Shown here one piece after another: positions 26,501-34,417 of a DNA stretch of 64,000 nucleotides. The position numbers were made by a program, and so were the translations under genes. The stretch lies in assembly GCF_025950095.1 (NCBI RefSeq), contig NZ_JAPDDR010000003.1, positions 186,001-250,000 on the forward strand. Reading direction: 5' to 3'. Under the pieces are notes generated by a model that saw nothing but the letters and a program-made list of their open reading frames with translations, was not told the origin of the DNA and made no database searches. How positions within the stretch are numbered: the stretch's first letter is position 1; the number at the start of each line of letters is the position of its first letter. Source of the stretch: Luteolibacter rhizosphaerae (GTDB lineage: Bacteria > Verrucomicrobiota > Verrucomicrobiia > Verrucomicrobiales > Akkermansiaceae).

Positions 26501-26685
26501 ATCGAAAGAACCTCGCCGCCTCCGACCTGGACTTCCAGGTGCAGAAGGGTGACGACCTCTCCGAGTGGGATGACGTGACCGACGCGCTGGTTTCGAGCGA
26601 AGGCGGCATCGAGGTCCGCAAGGCCACGGTGGCCAAGGAAGGCACCCGCCTCTGGCTGCGACTGAAGGTGGCCGAACTGCCCTGA
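23557..26685 (+). CDS. Secreted SGNH/GDSL hydrolase flanked by three repeats of a jelly-roll-like domain
   Basis: After a signal peptide (1-28) come domain 1 (about 28-245), domain 2 (about 258-470), an SGNH hydrolase (about 480-685) and domain 3 (about 690-905). A C-terminal cassette (YQSWRSENF, then DPDGDGRSNLLEYAAGTDP) closes the protein. The hydrolase has block I VGSSSIRRW (about 494), block III EGTNDIR (about 546) and block V DDTHINRKGY (about 648), so Ser, Asn and Asp-His are present. Such enzymes are esterases, often on carbohydrate acetyl groups. The repeated domain also forms the whole of the upstream PEP-CTERM protein. A strong terminator follows. Confidence 0.85.
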   Translation: MLLRKLLTGWRPALLAGFVTLFASPLHARSLLVDFGPNNGTDGNVTPSGTPVINPGNGSTGVADTNGNYWNNVVGAGNTGGPVAMSYLNLIDTANAPTGIGLTLGPSWKSNGRLNGGLLSPDPVKLGNFAVGKATEDYFFIDGANGVYATLNINNLDPGKLYNLRIFGTRDVAAVRKTTYTVSAGNGVFSTVLQTSGGDLESSTDGNDSTIASLSGLQTDASGQLSLRVTATEGGFAYLGVLELTEGDAVAPIASKKVRVDFGRHDTTNGNPTTSPDSFGNHWNNFGTVANGTTVNNLVSTTNEPTALGITLTSTNWQNNGILNGGLLAPTQALLGDLAVATATQDYFFINGATATSTMTIRGLSPTKLYSMRFFGTRNEAGVRRSTYTVTAGNGITAGTLQTSGAGIGTDGGPAYNGNNRSTVALGGIQANTTGEVTLQLAVAQGDFAYLGILEIVEGATVPALPPVAINNEIDRWTYQDSVDPIAPGGVLFVGSSSIRRWENLAKDFSDYRIVQRGFGGSQFSDLNPIVHRIVTPYQPSAIVVFEGTNDIRVGNKTGEQVFADFQTFINLVRASQPNVPICYIGITPVPSFFNNPDHDPRRRTANTLIKNYCNSDPNLKLHFLNTNELLDTLHDTNPTEWNTYFVDDTHINRKGYDHFTSVIRPALQAVIAPNKTYTANPNALVAGEKLFFDFGPSDVTTGDPTTGADANGNHWNNWYLTNGGITINAGEHLGNLVRSTGTNTGMRMVMTGGFLCNGKATFGGLFAPQASLLGELAVETATEDFFYSTANDIYDATSDDVPGGFMLSGLNPELSYEFRFFGARSNAEMRTTKYDVFGANQGTANLTTSGTGIGSTGGDNNDDEVAVISGIRPDAFGQAFVDITLVQGSFAYISAMQITASTVTPPLTPYQSWRSENFSAGELADAELEASLWGSEADPDGDGRSNLLEYAAGTDPRENDADSTSFAMETVEEDEFITLTYRKNLAASDLDFQVQKGDDLSEWDDVTDALVSSEGGIEVRKATVAKEGTRLWLRLKVAELP

Positions 26686-26721
26686 TCCGCCAAGGGAGTT
26701 TCACCGGATCGGGTTTCCGGG

Positions 26722-26761
26722 CCCCATCTACGATGAGAATCGTAGGTGGGGTTTTTCTTTT
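26722..26761 (+). terminator. Rho-independent terminator
   Basis: The stem CCCCATCTACGAT / ATCGTAGGTGGGG (one mismatch) with loop GAGA is followed by TTTTTCTTTT. It is oriented to end the SGNH gene; the converging gene's stop codon overlaps the T-run. Confidence 0.9.
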
Positions 26762-27602
26762 ACCACTGGAAAGTGGCGCGGACGGGGAAGTGATCGGAGG
26801 GATAGTGGCCATCCTTGGAACTCCTCACGATCATTGATTCCAGTCCTTTCAGGTCCGGGGTGGCGTAGATGAAGTCGATGCGCGAGCGGTCGGTCACGCC
26901 GGTGAACTCGTGGAAAGTTCCCGACTCCTCCAAAGGAATCGTGGGATTGAGGGTCTTCCAAACATCGCTCAGACCAGCGGCCTTGATCGTGGCGTGAAGA
27001 GGATCCTCATCGGTGGCATTGAAGTCGCCGGTGAGAAGGACGGGGCCGGCGGGTTGCCGTGCGGCGATGCGCGAGAGGATTAGTTCGGTGCCCTTTTGAC
27101 GCGCGAGCTCGGAGGCGTGATCGAGATGGGTATTGAAGAAGTGGAAGGTCTTCTTGGTCTCGCGGTCGTAGAGTTTCGCCCAAGTGCAGATGCGGGTCAC
27201 CGTATTGCCCCAGGTGCAGGAGTTGCAGATCGTGGGCGTATCCGAGAGCCAGAAAGTACCGGACTCCTGCACACGGAAGCGGTCCGCCTTCACGAGGATC
27301 GCGGCGTACTCGCCTTGGTCGATGCCGTCCTCACGGCCGACGCCGATCACGGCATAGCCGGGCAAGCGATCGGCCAGGTCATTCATCATGGGCGGGAGGC
27401 CTTCCTGGATGCCGACGATGTCCGCGGCGTCGTTCTTGATCAACTCGGCGGCCTGATCGCGCCGCTCTGTCCACGCACGCTCGCCCTTATCGCCAGAGGT
27501 GATGTAGCGCAGATTGTAGCAGAGCACCCGCAGAGGTTCCGCTTGGACCAGGCCGCTCGCCAATACCGCCGCCGCAAGGGTAGCCAAGGACTTCTTCATC
27601 AT
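26760..27602 (-). CDS. Secreted endonuclease/exonuclease/phosphatase family protein
   Basis: The 280-aa protein starts at MMKKSLATLAAAVLASGLVQA, a clear signal peptide; longer upstream starts overlap the divergent gene and are rejected. The EEP fold motifs are in order: VLCYNLRY (Asn), VGIQEG (catalytic Glu), FFNTHLDH, LLTGDFNATDEDP, SRIDFIYAT and SDHFPV (Asp-His). These metal-dependent enzymes cut phosphodiesters; members may act on nucleic acids, inositol phosphates or lipids. Export suggests an extracellular or periplasmic substrate such as phosphate scavenged from DNA or lipid. It diverges from the CBM9-like gene with an 87-bp gap. Confidence 0.9.
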   Translation of the reverse strand: MMKKSLATLAAAVLASGLVQAEPLRVLCYNLRYITSGDKGERAWTERRDQAAELIKNDAADIVGIQEGLPPMMNDLADRLPGYAVIGVGREDGIDQGEYAAILVKADRFRVQESGTFWLSDTPTICNSCTWGNTVTRICTWAKLYDRETKKTFHFFNTHLDHASELARQKGTELILSRIAARQPAGPVLLTGDFNATDEDPLHATIKAAGLSDVWKTLNPTIPLEESGTFHEFTGVTDRSRIDFIYATPDLKGLESMIVRSSKDGHYPSDHFPVRATFQW

Positions 27603-27689
27603 GGCCGCAGCTTGGAAAAGCGCGGGTGGCGGCGTCGAACCGAAACTTCCGTATTGCCCGGGGCGGTGCGGATCCCCGAGCTTGCGAGC

Positions 27690-28472
27690 ATGCGCGTTCT
27701 TCTCGCCCTGCCCTTGATCGCGGCCGCCACCGCCGAGCCGCTGAGCTATGAGTGCAAGCTCTCGAAGGAATCGCCAGTGGTGGATGGCAATCTCTCCGAC
27801 GAAGCATGGAAGGCCGCCGCTTGGACCGGTGACTTTATCGACATCCGCGGCAAGGATCATCCCGCGCCGCGTTTCCGCACTCGGGCCAAGATGCTGTGGA
27901 CGACGGAGGGCCTCCACGTCTGCGCGGAGATGGCGGAGCCCCATGTGTGGGGCACGCTCACGGAGAAGAACGCGATCATCTTCCACGACAACGATTTCGA
28001 GATCTTTCTGGATCCGGACGGCGACACGCTCAACTACTACGAGTTCGAGATCAACGCGCTGGGCACCATCTGGGAGCTGACGCTGGACAAGCCCTACGCG
28101 AAGGGCGGCACGGCCGTGCACGGCACCAACCTCCCAAGCTTGAAGAGCGCGGTAAAGATCCAAGGCACGCTCAACGATCCCGGCGACACGGACACGGGCT
28201 GGACGGTGGAGGTCTTCCTACCGTGGAAGGACCTCGCGAAGCACCAGGGGAACGTGACCTCGCCACCAAAGGCCGGAGATACCTGGCGGATCAACTTCTC
28301 CCGCGTGGAGTGGAAGCATAAGATCAAGGACGGCAAGTATGTCCGCGTGCCGGAGCACGGCGTGAAGATCCCCGAGGGCGAGCATCCGGAGGACAATTGG
28401 GTTTGGAGCCCGCAAGGCGAGATCGCGATGCACATCCCCGAGATGTGGGGGAGGCTGCAGTTCGTTGAGTGA
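27690..28472 (+). CDS. Secreted CBM9-like (carbohydrate-binding family 9) protein
   Basis: The 260-aa protein has a short signal peptide (MRVLLALPLIAAATA) and one CBM9-like beta-sandwich across the length. Signatures are VVDGNLSDEAWKAAAWTGDFIDI, LWTTEGLHVCAEM, FHDNDFEIFLDPDGDTLNYYEFEINALGTIWELTLDKPY, GWTVEVFLPW and WRINFSRVEW. Family 9 modules bind sugar ends, and stand-alone versions are common in polysaccharide-degrading bacteria. The frame is open further upstream but the signal peptide fixes the start at 27690. Confidence 0.87.
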   Translation: MRVLLALPLIAAATAEPLSYECKLSKESPVVDGNLSDEAWKAAAWTGDFIDIRGKDHPAPRFRTRAKMLWTTEGLHVCAEMAEPHVWGTLTEKNAIIFHDNDFEIFLDPDGDTLNYYEFEINALGTIWELTLDKPYAKGGTAVHGTNLPSLKSAVKIQGTLNDPGDTDTGWTVEVFLPWKDLAKHQGNVTSPPKAGDTWRINFSRVEWKHKIKDGKYVRVPEHGVKIPEGEHPEDNWVWSPQGEIAMHIPEMWGRLQFVE

Positions 28473-28521
28473 GAAGGAGCCCATCCGCGTCTTTGGAAAC
28501 GTCTTACCTGCAAATGCCAAG

Positions 28522-28559
28522 ACTTTCCGGTGCCGGTGCTGGCAACCGGCCCGGAAAGT
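28522..28559. terminator. Hairpin between convergent genes
   Basis: ACTTTCCGG and CCGGAAAGT pair, with an inner CCGG/CCGG stem. It is 50 bp after the CBM9-like gene and 28 bp after the fasciclin gene, so it could serve both. There is no T-run. Confidence 0.5.
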
Positions 28560-28586
28560 TCTAGGTTTGAAGCCAATTCCCGATCC

Positions 28587-29072
28587 TTACTTGGCCGGAG
28601 GCATGATCACGGTATCGATCACATGGATCACACCGTTGCTGGCCTCGATATCTGCTTTGGTTACTTTTGCACTGCCGTTTAGCGTCAGTGTGTCTCCCTT
28701 CACGGACAACATGATGTCCTTTTTATTGACCGCGGTGGCCTTAGTAAGCTTCACCGCATCCGTGGATGGGACCTTACCAGCGACCACGTGATAGGTGAGC
28801 AGATCCGCCAGCTTCGCCTTGTTCTCCGGCTTCAGCAGATCCTCAACGGTGCCCGCGGGCAGTTTCTTGAACGCTTCGTCCGTGGGCGCGAAGACTGTGA
28901 AAGGGCCCGTGCCTTTCAATGTTTCGACCAGATCAGCCGCTTTAACGGCGGCGACCAAGGTCTTGAAACTGCCCGCCGCGACGGCGGTATCGACGATGTC
29001 TTTCTTCTCTTGGGCCGTGGCGATGCCGCCGGCGACAAGGAAGACCAATGCTGACTGTAGGAGTTTCTTCAT
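28587..29072 (-). CDS. Secreted fasciclin (FAS1) domain protein
   Basis: The 161-aa protein has a signal peptide (1-20, GGIATA) and one FAS1 domain. Its two conserved boxes are [25 protein letters not shown] (H1) and the C-terminal [13 protein letters not shown] (H2), with [10 protein letters not shown] between. FAS1 proteins are adhesion-type surface or periplasmic proteins. It lies 125 bp downstream of the anti-sigma gene on the same strand. Its leader shares the TTGGGATTGCG and GGTAACT blocks (plus strand) with the catalase leader. Confidence 0.93.
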   Translation of the reverse strand: MKKLLQSALVFLVAGGIATAQEKKDIVDTAVAAGSFKTLVAAVKAADLVETLKGTGPFTVFAPTDEAFKKLPAGTVEDLLKPENKAKLADLLTYHVVAGKVPSTDAVKLTKATAVNKKDIMLSVKGDTLTLNGSAKVTKADIEASNGVIHVIDTVIMPPAK

Positions 29073-29099
29073 GGTAACTTTCGTTTGGTTGGGATTGCG
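29073..29099 (-). promoter_or_regulatory. Fasciclin leader block shared with catalase
   Basis: On the minus strand it reads CGCAATCCCAA, a spacer of 9 bases, then AGTTACC joined directly to ATG. The same two blocks precede the catalase gene (36489-36509). Confidence 0.45.
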
Positions 29100-29197
29100 A
29101 ACGCCTGGGCGATGCGCTCAACCAAGAGGTTCGATGGACGTGACCAACCGGATTCAACTATCCGACGAATTTTCCCTGTCCCCCCGCGAATGACAGC

Positions 29198-29914
29198 TTA
29201 GCGCTTGGCGATTGCCGCCACGACTTCCTGCTTTGAGCGAACCACCCCGCCGGGCTTTTCCCGTGTGACGACGAAGGCGGCAGGCGCGTGCACCGGCAAC
29301 TTGGCATCGATGGAAATGATGGTCGGGCCCGACGATGATCGGATATCGAATACTCCTCCGTCCACTGGCAGTTCGTCCCGCGAGGGATCCACGATCCAGA
29401 GTTGATACTGGCTCTCCAGCGGATTGTTGGAGGGGAGATGTGACAGCGTCAGATAGCCCTCTTGGCGCGAATCGCTCCAAACGACCTCGCCCTGCACGTC
29501 CGCGAATGCTCCTTCGGTACCATTGAAATCGAGGCGCAGGACCAGCTTTCCCTCCCGCAATAAGGCCTCTCGGTTTTCCGCTGCCGTCGGCCGCTTCGGC
29601 GGGTTCTCATTCTGTCGAAGGATCAGGAGACCGAGTAAGCAGGCCGCGAGCGCCCATCCCATCCATGTGCCAAAACGATTCCGCGGCCGCGTCTTGGATT
29701 CTACTTTCAGGCCCGTGGCCACGACCTCCGATAGATCTAGCACGGGCGAGTTTGCCGACAACTCGCCGACCAAGCGGTCGAACAGTGGATCGGCGCCACA
29801 GCCCAGCGAGGCTGACAGCGCCTCCCACTCCGCCGTTTCCGCTGCGTCGAGATCACCCAGCGCGCGACCGGAATCCAGCTCTTCAAAACGCGCTTCTTTC
29901 TCTTCCCGCGTCAT
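29198..29914 (-). CDS. Anti-sigma factor, RskA/anti-sigma-K type
   Basis: The 238-aa membrane protein has a cytosolic N-terminal part (1-80: EARFEELDSGRALGDLDAAETAEWEAL, a zinc-less anti-sigma domain pattern), one membrane segment (82-99) and a periplasmic RskA-like domain (about 110-238: LRLDFNGTEGAFADVQGEVVWSDSRQEGYLTLSHLP, YQLWIVDP, AFVVTREKPGG). It should hold the upstream ECF sigma factor inactive until cleaved. Its ATG overlaps the sigma stop (ATGA), so the two are translationally coupled. An upstream in-frame ATG at 29932 is less likely. Confidence 0.88.
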   Translation of the reverse strand: MTREEKEARFEELDSGRALGDLDAAETAEWEALSASLGCGADPLFDRLVGELSANSPVLDLSEVVATGLKVESKTRPRNRFGTWMGWALAACLLGLLILRQNENPPKRPTAAENREALLREGKLVLRLDFNGTEGAFADVQGEVVWSDSRQEGYLTLSHLPSNNPLESQYQLWIVDPSRDELPVDGGVFDIRSSSGPTIISIDAKLPVHAPAAFVVTREKPGGVVRSKQEVVAAIAKR

Positions 29915-30501
29915 CTCACACCTCCTTCCCAAGTCATGGCGGGTAATCTCCGCTTGAGCAAGGCCCGGGCTTCGATCAAACCGCGGCGTAGCCCTGTTTT
30001 CACACTACCGAGCGGCAGCCCGGTCTCGGCGGCGATCTCAGTGTGGGACATGCCACGATCGAAGTGCAGATGGAAGAGCCGCCGGGTTTCCTCGGACAAG
30101 GTTTCCAGAGCTTGGCGCAGGATCTCCCCGTCCAGCATCCTCCCCGGCGCTTCCGCCTCCGCCGGGATGTCGGCTTCTCCCAGTAACGGTGCGAGTTCAG
30201 GCAAGCGTGTTCGTTTCCGGATCCAATCGACCGTGCGCCGCCGAGCGATCATCGCGATGTAGCCGCGTTCGCTCGAAAGACCCGGCTCATGTTTGGAGGA
30301 TACCCTCCAGATTTCCGTGAAAATCTCCTGAATCAGGTCCTCCGCCGCTCCATGGTCCTCGATCTGACGCCGCACGATCCCGCCCACCAATGGCCCATGA
30401 AGCGCCATGCAGCGGCGCATGGCGTCATCGTCACCTCCGGCTATCCGGGGGAGCAGGGCTTCCGAGCCATCGCTGGAGGAGGGGTCCGACACTATCACCA
30501 T
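29911..30501 (-). CDS. ECF-type sigma-70 factor
   Basis: The 196-aa protein has region 2 (about 33-95: AAEDLIQEIFTEIWRVSSKHEP, YIAMIARRRTVDWIRKRTR) and region 4 (about 130-185: LSEETRRLFHLHFDRGMSHTEIAAETGLPLGSVKTGLRRGL), with the DNA-binding helix-turn-helix intact. The start MVIVSDPSS at 30501 is chosen; the longer frame (to 30780) adds unconserved residues. It is coupled to an RskA-like anti-sigma and followed by a fasciclin gene, the same trio as mycobacterial SigK, RskA and the MPT70/MPT83 antigens, so it probably drives envelope-stress genes. Confidence 0.9.
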   Translation of the reverse strand: MVIVSDPSSSDGSEALLPRIAGGDDDAMRRCMALHGPLVGGIVRRQIEDHGAAEDLIQEIFTEIWRVSSKHEPGLSSERGYIAMIARRRTVDWIRKRTRLPELAPLLGEADIPAEAEAPGRMLDGEILRQALETLSEETRRLFHLHFDRGMSHTEIAAETGLPLGSVKTGLRRGLIEARALLKRRLPAMTWEGGVR

Positions 30502-30534
30502 TCCAACTAGATCATCCTTGGGCCCATGCAACCG

Positions 30535-30561
30535 AAGTTCCCTGAAACAGGGGGGGAACTT
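30535..30561. promoter_or_regulatory. Dyad upstream of the sigma gene
   Basis: AAGTTCCC and GGGAACTT form an 8-bp inverted repeat with an 11-base gap, 34 bp before the sigma ATG. It could be a regulator site or a leader hairpin; no family can be named. Confidence 0.3.
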
Positions 30562-30802
30562 TGCAAGCCCGCGCCGGATACGCCCCGGGAGCCCCGGAGG
30601 TATCCCGAGCAAGCAGGGGCTCGGCGCGAGGAATAGAAACGCGGCGTCCCGATCCCGAGAGCATGGCTGGGTCTCCATGAATTGACATTTCAGCCGACAA
30701 CTTTGCGAGTTAGTTCGCTCGATACGCTCCCCCGGATTCAGAAAAGCTCTCAAGTAGCAGGCTGATTTTCCACCCGCCACCGGCTACGATCACGTGGTAG
30801 AA

Positions 30803-32203
30803 ATGAGCATGTTGAAGCGGCTCGCGCTCGTTTGTTTCGCCGGAGTTCTCTCCACCTCGGGTGGGGAGCGCGGAATCTGGCTGTGCGTCGGGCCGGAGTC
30901 GCTGGTGAATGAGACCGCGCCGCTGTGCGAATTGCGGTCGGCGCAAGGCTGGAAAGTGGAGCGTTCCTCGATGCCGCTGGCGGAGGGAATCGCAGCGCTA
31001 CCTACCAAGCCGGCGGCAATCCTGATTCTGGCTGATGACGATTCTCCCGGTATCGAGGCCGCACGGCTGCCTTATCACGGCTGGCTGGCGAAGCATCCGA
31101 AGGAGTTCGCGAGTGATTCCATGTTCGGCGACTTGGATCACGATGGCGTCCCGGATGTGCCGGTGGGACGTATCCCGGCCCACAATCCAGAGGAGCTGGC
31201 GGCAGTGATCCGCAAGATCCTGGCATGGGAGGCCCGCACTCCTTCACCGGAGGATCTAAGCATCCCGGTATGGGCAGGCGATCCGGGCTTCGGGAGGATC
31301 GGGGATGTGATGGCACAGGTATCGCTGCCTTTCTTCATGCAACGGCTGCGCCACGAGGCGCCGCCATGGGCGGGCTTCTGGCTGATGCACTCCGAGCCGC
31401 GCAGCCCCTTTTGCGGTTGGGTGAGGGATAGCGCCGCGACCTTCAATCAACGGATCGGGCAAGGAGGACTGCTAAGCGCGATGATCGGCCACGGGCGCAA
31501 TGACTCGTGGTGGATCACCACCCTGCCGTCCGGGCCGCTGCGCTACCGCGCGGAGGATGCACGTAGCATGATGGGAGCGACGCCAGCTCCACCGCATCTG
31601 GTCTTCGCCTGTCGCTGCGGAGCCTTCGCCGACCCGGAGAAAGCCTGTCTGGGAGAGGAGATGCTTTTCGCCCCCGGCGGCCCGGTGGCCTGTATCGCCG
31701 CCTCCGTGGATTCCCACCCGATCACGAACTACTATGGATCCACGAGTTTGCTGGCCTGCCTGAGGGACGAGCCGGCCGACACCTTGGGACAGCTCTGGGT
31801 GGAATCCATCCGGCATGCGCATTCACGCCGGGAGCTGACGAAGGAACTCCTGGTCTCTGCGCTAGAGCCCTTCGTGATCGGGACGCGGAATCCGGTGAGG
31901 GATCTGAAGGCAGATCATCTTCTGATCTATAACCTGCTGGGAGATCCGGCGACGCAGCTCTTCCTGCCACGGCCGCTGCGGGCACAAGTTCTCAAAGTGG
32001 AGGAAGGGTGGCGCTGGACGGTGGAGAAACCCGAAGGTCTTCCGGCAGGGGCGAAGCTACTGGTCCAGCAACGTGTGCCGCTCCCGAACTTCCGCTTGGG
32101 CCAGCCCTCTCCGGAAGCGGCAGGGGCGATGCAGGTATTCCGGGAAGCGAATGCAACACTGGACTTCCGGACGCTGCGGGAACTCGACTCTTCTCAAGAA
32201 TAG
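30803..32203 (+). CDS. Secreted gingipain-like (peptidase C25) family protein
   Basis: The 466-aa protein has a signal peptide (SMLKRLALVCFAGVLSTSG). The region SDSMFGDLDHDGVPDVPVGRIPAHNPEELAAVIRKILAWE (about 95-140) is typical of the first subdomain of C25 peptidases. The catalytic pair is probably His230 (MIGHGRND) and Cys270 or Cys272 (FACRCGAF). The C-terminal 80 residues form a small beta domain. There is no type IX secretion tail as in Porphyromonas. The substrate is unknown. ATG 30803 is preferred to a GTG at 30794; 30809 is also possible. Confidence 0.75.
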   Translation: MSMLKRLALVCFAGVLSTSGGERGIWLCVGPESLVNETAPLCELRSAQGWKVERSSMPLAEGIAALPTKPAAILILADDDSPGIEAARLPYHGWLAKHPKEFASDSMFGDLDHDGVPDVPVGRIPAHNPEELAAVIRKILAWEARTPSPEDLSIPVWAGDPGFGRIGDVMAQVSLPFFMQRLRHEAPPWAGFWLMHSEPRSPFCGWVRDSAATFNQRIGQGGLLSAMIGHGRNDSWWITTLPSGPLRYRAEDARSMMGATPAPPHLVFACRCGAFADPEKACLGEEMLFAPGGPVACIAASVDSHPITNYYGSTSLLACLRDEPADTLGQLWVESIRHAHSRRELTKELLVSALEPFVIGTRNPVRDLKADHLLIYNLLGDPATQLFLPRPLRAQVLKVEEGWRWTVEKPEGLPAGAKLLVQQRVPLPNFRLGQPSPEAAGAMQVFREANATLDFRTLRELDSSQE

Positions 32204-32375
32204 AGCGAATCGATCCCGAACGCGGGGACCCTGCGGCTGTGTCTTCTGCTCAGGAACGAGATGCAGGTCTTTGCCCGCGACCTCAAGACTCCGTAGCCCA
32301 CTTAGCATCTCTTTAGTAATTACAAAGAGAATACAGTATTGACATTGTGTTGTCGTCATACAGAACTTGGGCAAG

Positions 32376-34352
32376 ATGAAACCCAAGCATCTGAGCCTGC
32401 TGCTGCTCTCTTCCCTAACTTCCCCGCTCCTCGCGGGACTTCCCGGCCCCGAATTGGTCAAAGATATCTATCCAGGCGAGTACGGCTCGATCGACTACGA
32501 GACAAACTTTGAAGTATGCGGCGACACCCTCTTCCTAGGAGCCAACAACCGGAGCCTCGGCAAGGAACTATGGAAAAGCGACGGGACCCCCGAGGGCACC
32601 ATGCTGGTGAAAGACCTTTGTACCGGATCCCACGGGGGTGGTCCCAACCGCTTCATGCGGGCCGGGAACTTCGTCTTTTTCTCCGGGCATGACCTCAGCC
32701 ACGGATACGAGCTCTGGCGGACCGATGGAACGACTGCGGGAACATTGATGCTGAAGGACATCCTCGAGGGCAAGGATGCTTCTTCCTATCCCAAGCCGCT
32801 CGGGGTCTCAGGGAGCACGCTCTACTTCACCGCCAACGAGGAACGCTACGGTGTCGGCGAACTCTGGAAAACCAACGGCACGCCGGAAGGGACAGTGAAG
32901 GTCACTTCTATTTCACCCGGCAGCAGGGTGGGAGTTTATCCCGGGGTGGCAATCGGAGGGACCTACTACTTCCGGGTTTCGAGGTCATCCCGGATGGAGC
33001 TATGGCGTACCGATGGAAATGCCCAAGGAACCCGCTTCCTGACCCGGATCGACAGCATGCCACGAGCAATCGGGAATCGCCTCTATTTCATCTACGATGA
33101 CGGCATCCATGGAAAGGAGCTCTGGACCAGCGATGGAATCGGCTCCAGTTGGATGGTGAAGGACATCGCACCGGGATCCACAGGCGCGGTGCCCTATGAA
33201 CTCTTCAGGGGAGGTGACCTCGTCTATTTCTCGGCGCGGACCGGTGCTAACTCGGTGTGGGCGCTGTGGCGAAGCGATGGTACTGCCGAGGGGAGCTTCC
33301 CACTCCTGGAGCTCGCGGAGCCTTATGGGCACAACGTGCACGTGGCGGGCGGGCGTATCTATTTCACACCCAAGCTTCCCAATGGGAGCTCCGAGGTATG
33401 GAAGTCCAACGGTACCGTGCCGGGTACCAAGCCGCTCAGAGCCGGAACCCCGGGCGGGCGGATGATCTATTTCGGAAGCGGTGGGGAGCATTTCTACTTC
33501 CTGCCCGCGATCAATGGACCGCTCTGGCAGAGCGATGGCAGCACCCAAGGCACCCGGATGGTGGGAGACTTCTCCATGGGCACCACCGGATCCGCAGGCG
33601 ACGGTCTGTATCCCACGCCGGTGAACGGGAAGCTCTTGTTCGCCGCCTATCAATCCACCACCGGCAAGGAACTCTACAGTTACGACATCCGGCTTCCCTC
33701 GATCGCCAAACCGCAGGTCAGCGAACTCACCACCAGCAGCGCGAGACTGGATCTGGCGGTGAATCCGAACGGCCTGACTACCAGCGCCAAGCTGGAGTAT
33801 GGAACGAGCGATGTCTATGGCAGCGTCCGCTACCTGCCGGTAACTGGCGACAGCTTGCTCTCCAGCTTCCAGGACTTTCCAGTGCTGCTCTCCGGCCTCG
33901 CTGCCGGCACGACCTACCACTACCGCGTGAGTGCCACGAACGAACGTGGCACACGCGTGAGCACCGGCAGCTTTCGAACCGCCTTAACCCGCGATGCTTG
34001 GCGTTCCGCGGCCTTCGGTTCGGAAGCCAGCGCCGAGGTCTCTGCGGATGATCAGGACCCGGATGGCGATGGCATCAGTAATCTGATCGAGTATGCCTTC
34101 GGCCTCGATCCCAACATAGGAGACCCGGACGACCTCCCTAAGCCGCTTACAAACAGCGAGGAGATGATCCTCGAATTCACCCACCCGGAAGGGCAGGAGG
34201 ACATGATTTACGGCGTCGAGTGGAGCCCGAACATGGCACCGGGCAGCTGGGCGTCCGTTCCGGACACGGGCAGCGGGAATCATCACCGCTTCGTGGTGGA
34301 TACGCGCCAGAAATCCCGCGTCTTCACCCGCTGGAAAGTGACTCCCCGCTGA
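32376..34352 (+). CDS. Secreted ELWxxDGT-repeat beta-propeller-like protein
   Basis: The 658-aa protein has a signal peptide (1-20) and about eight repeats of the ELWxxDGTxxGTxxxxDI type between residues 30 and 430 (for example ELWKSDGTPEGTMLVKDL, ELWRTDGTTAGTLMLKDI). Next is a fibronectin III-like domain (about 440-535: ARLDLAVNPNGLTTSAKLEYG, YHYRVSATNERG). The end is the shared cassette WRSAAFGSEA, QDPDGDGISNLIEYAFGLDP. ELWxxDGT repeats are found in secreted proteins of Planctomycetes and Verrucomicrobia and in Myxococcales; their role is unknown. ATG 32376 gives a better start than the TTG at 32367. Confidence 0.87.
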   Translation: MKPKHLSLLLLSSLTSPLLAGLPGPELVKDIYPGEYGSIDYETNFEVCGDTLFLGANNRSLGKELWKSDGTPEGTMLVKDLCTGSHGGGPNRFMRAGNFVFFSGHDLSHGYELWRTDGTTAGTLMLKDILEGKDASSYPKPLGVSGSTLYFTANEERYGVGELWKTNGTPEGTVKVTSISPGSRVGVYPGVAIGGTYYFRVSRSSRMELWRTDGNAQGTRFLTRIDSMPRAIGNRLYFIYDDGIHGKELWTSDGIGSSWMVKDIAPGSTGAVPYELFRGGDLVYFSARTGANSVWALWRSDGTAEGSFPLLELAEPYGHNVHVAGGRIYFTPKLPNGSSEVWKSNGTVPGTKPLRAGTPGGRMIYFGSGGEHFYFLPAINGPLWQSDGSTQGTRMVGDFSMGTTGSAGDGLYPTPVNGKLLFAAYQSTTGKELYSYDIRLPSIAKPQVSELTTSSARLDLAVNPNGLTTSAKLEYGTSDVYGSVRYLPVTGDSLLSSFQDFPVLLSGLAAGTTYHYRVSATNERGTRVSTGSFRTALTRDAWRSAAFGSEASAEVSADDQDPDGDGISNLIEYAFGLDPNIGDPDDLPKPLTNSEEMILEFTHPEGQEDMIYGVEWSPNMAPGSWASVPDTGSGNHHRFVVDTRQKSRVFTRWKVTPR

Positions 34353-34367
34353 TCTTCCCCCGGACGT

Positions 34368-34400
34368 CCCGGGCCCTTCGCGAGAAGCGAAAGGTCCGGG
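34368..34400 (+). terminator. Hairpin after the ELWxxDGT gene
   Basis: CCCGGGCCCTTCGC pairs imperfectly with GCGAAAGGTCCGGG around GAGAA, 16 bp after the stop. No long T-run follows. It lies between convergent genes. Confidence 0.45.
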
Positions 34401-34417
34401 GCGAAAATTCTCCTTCC

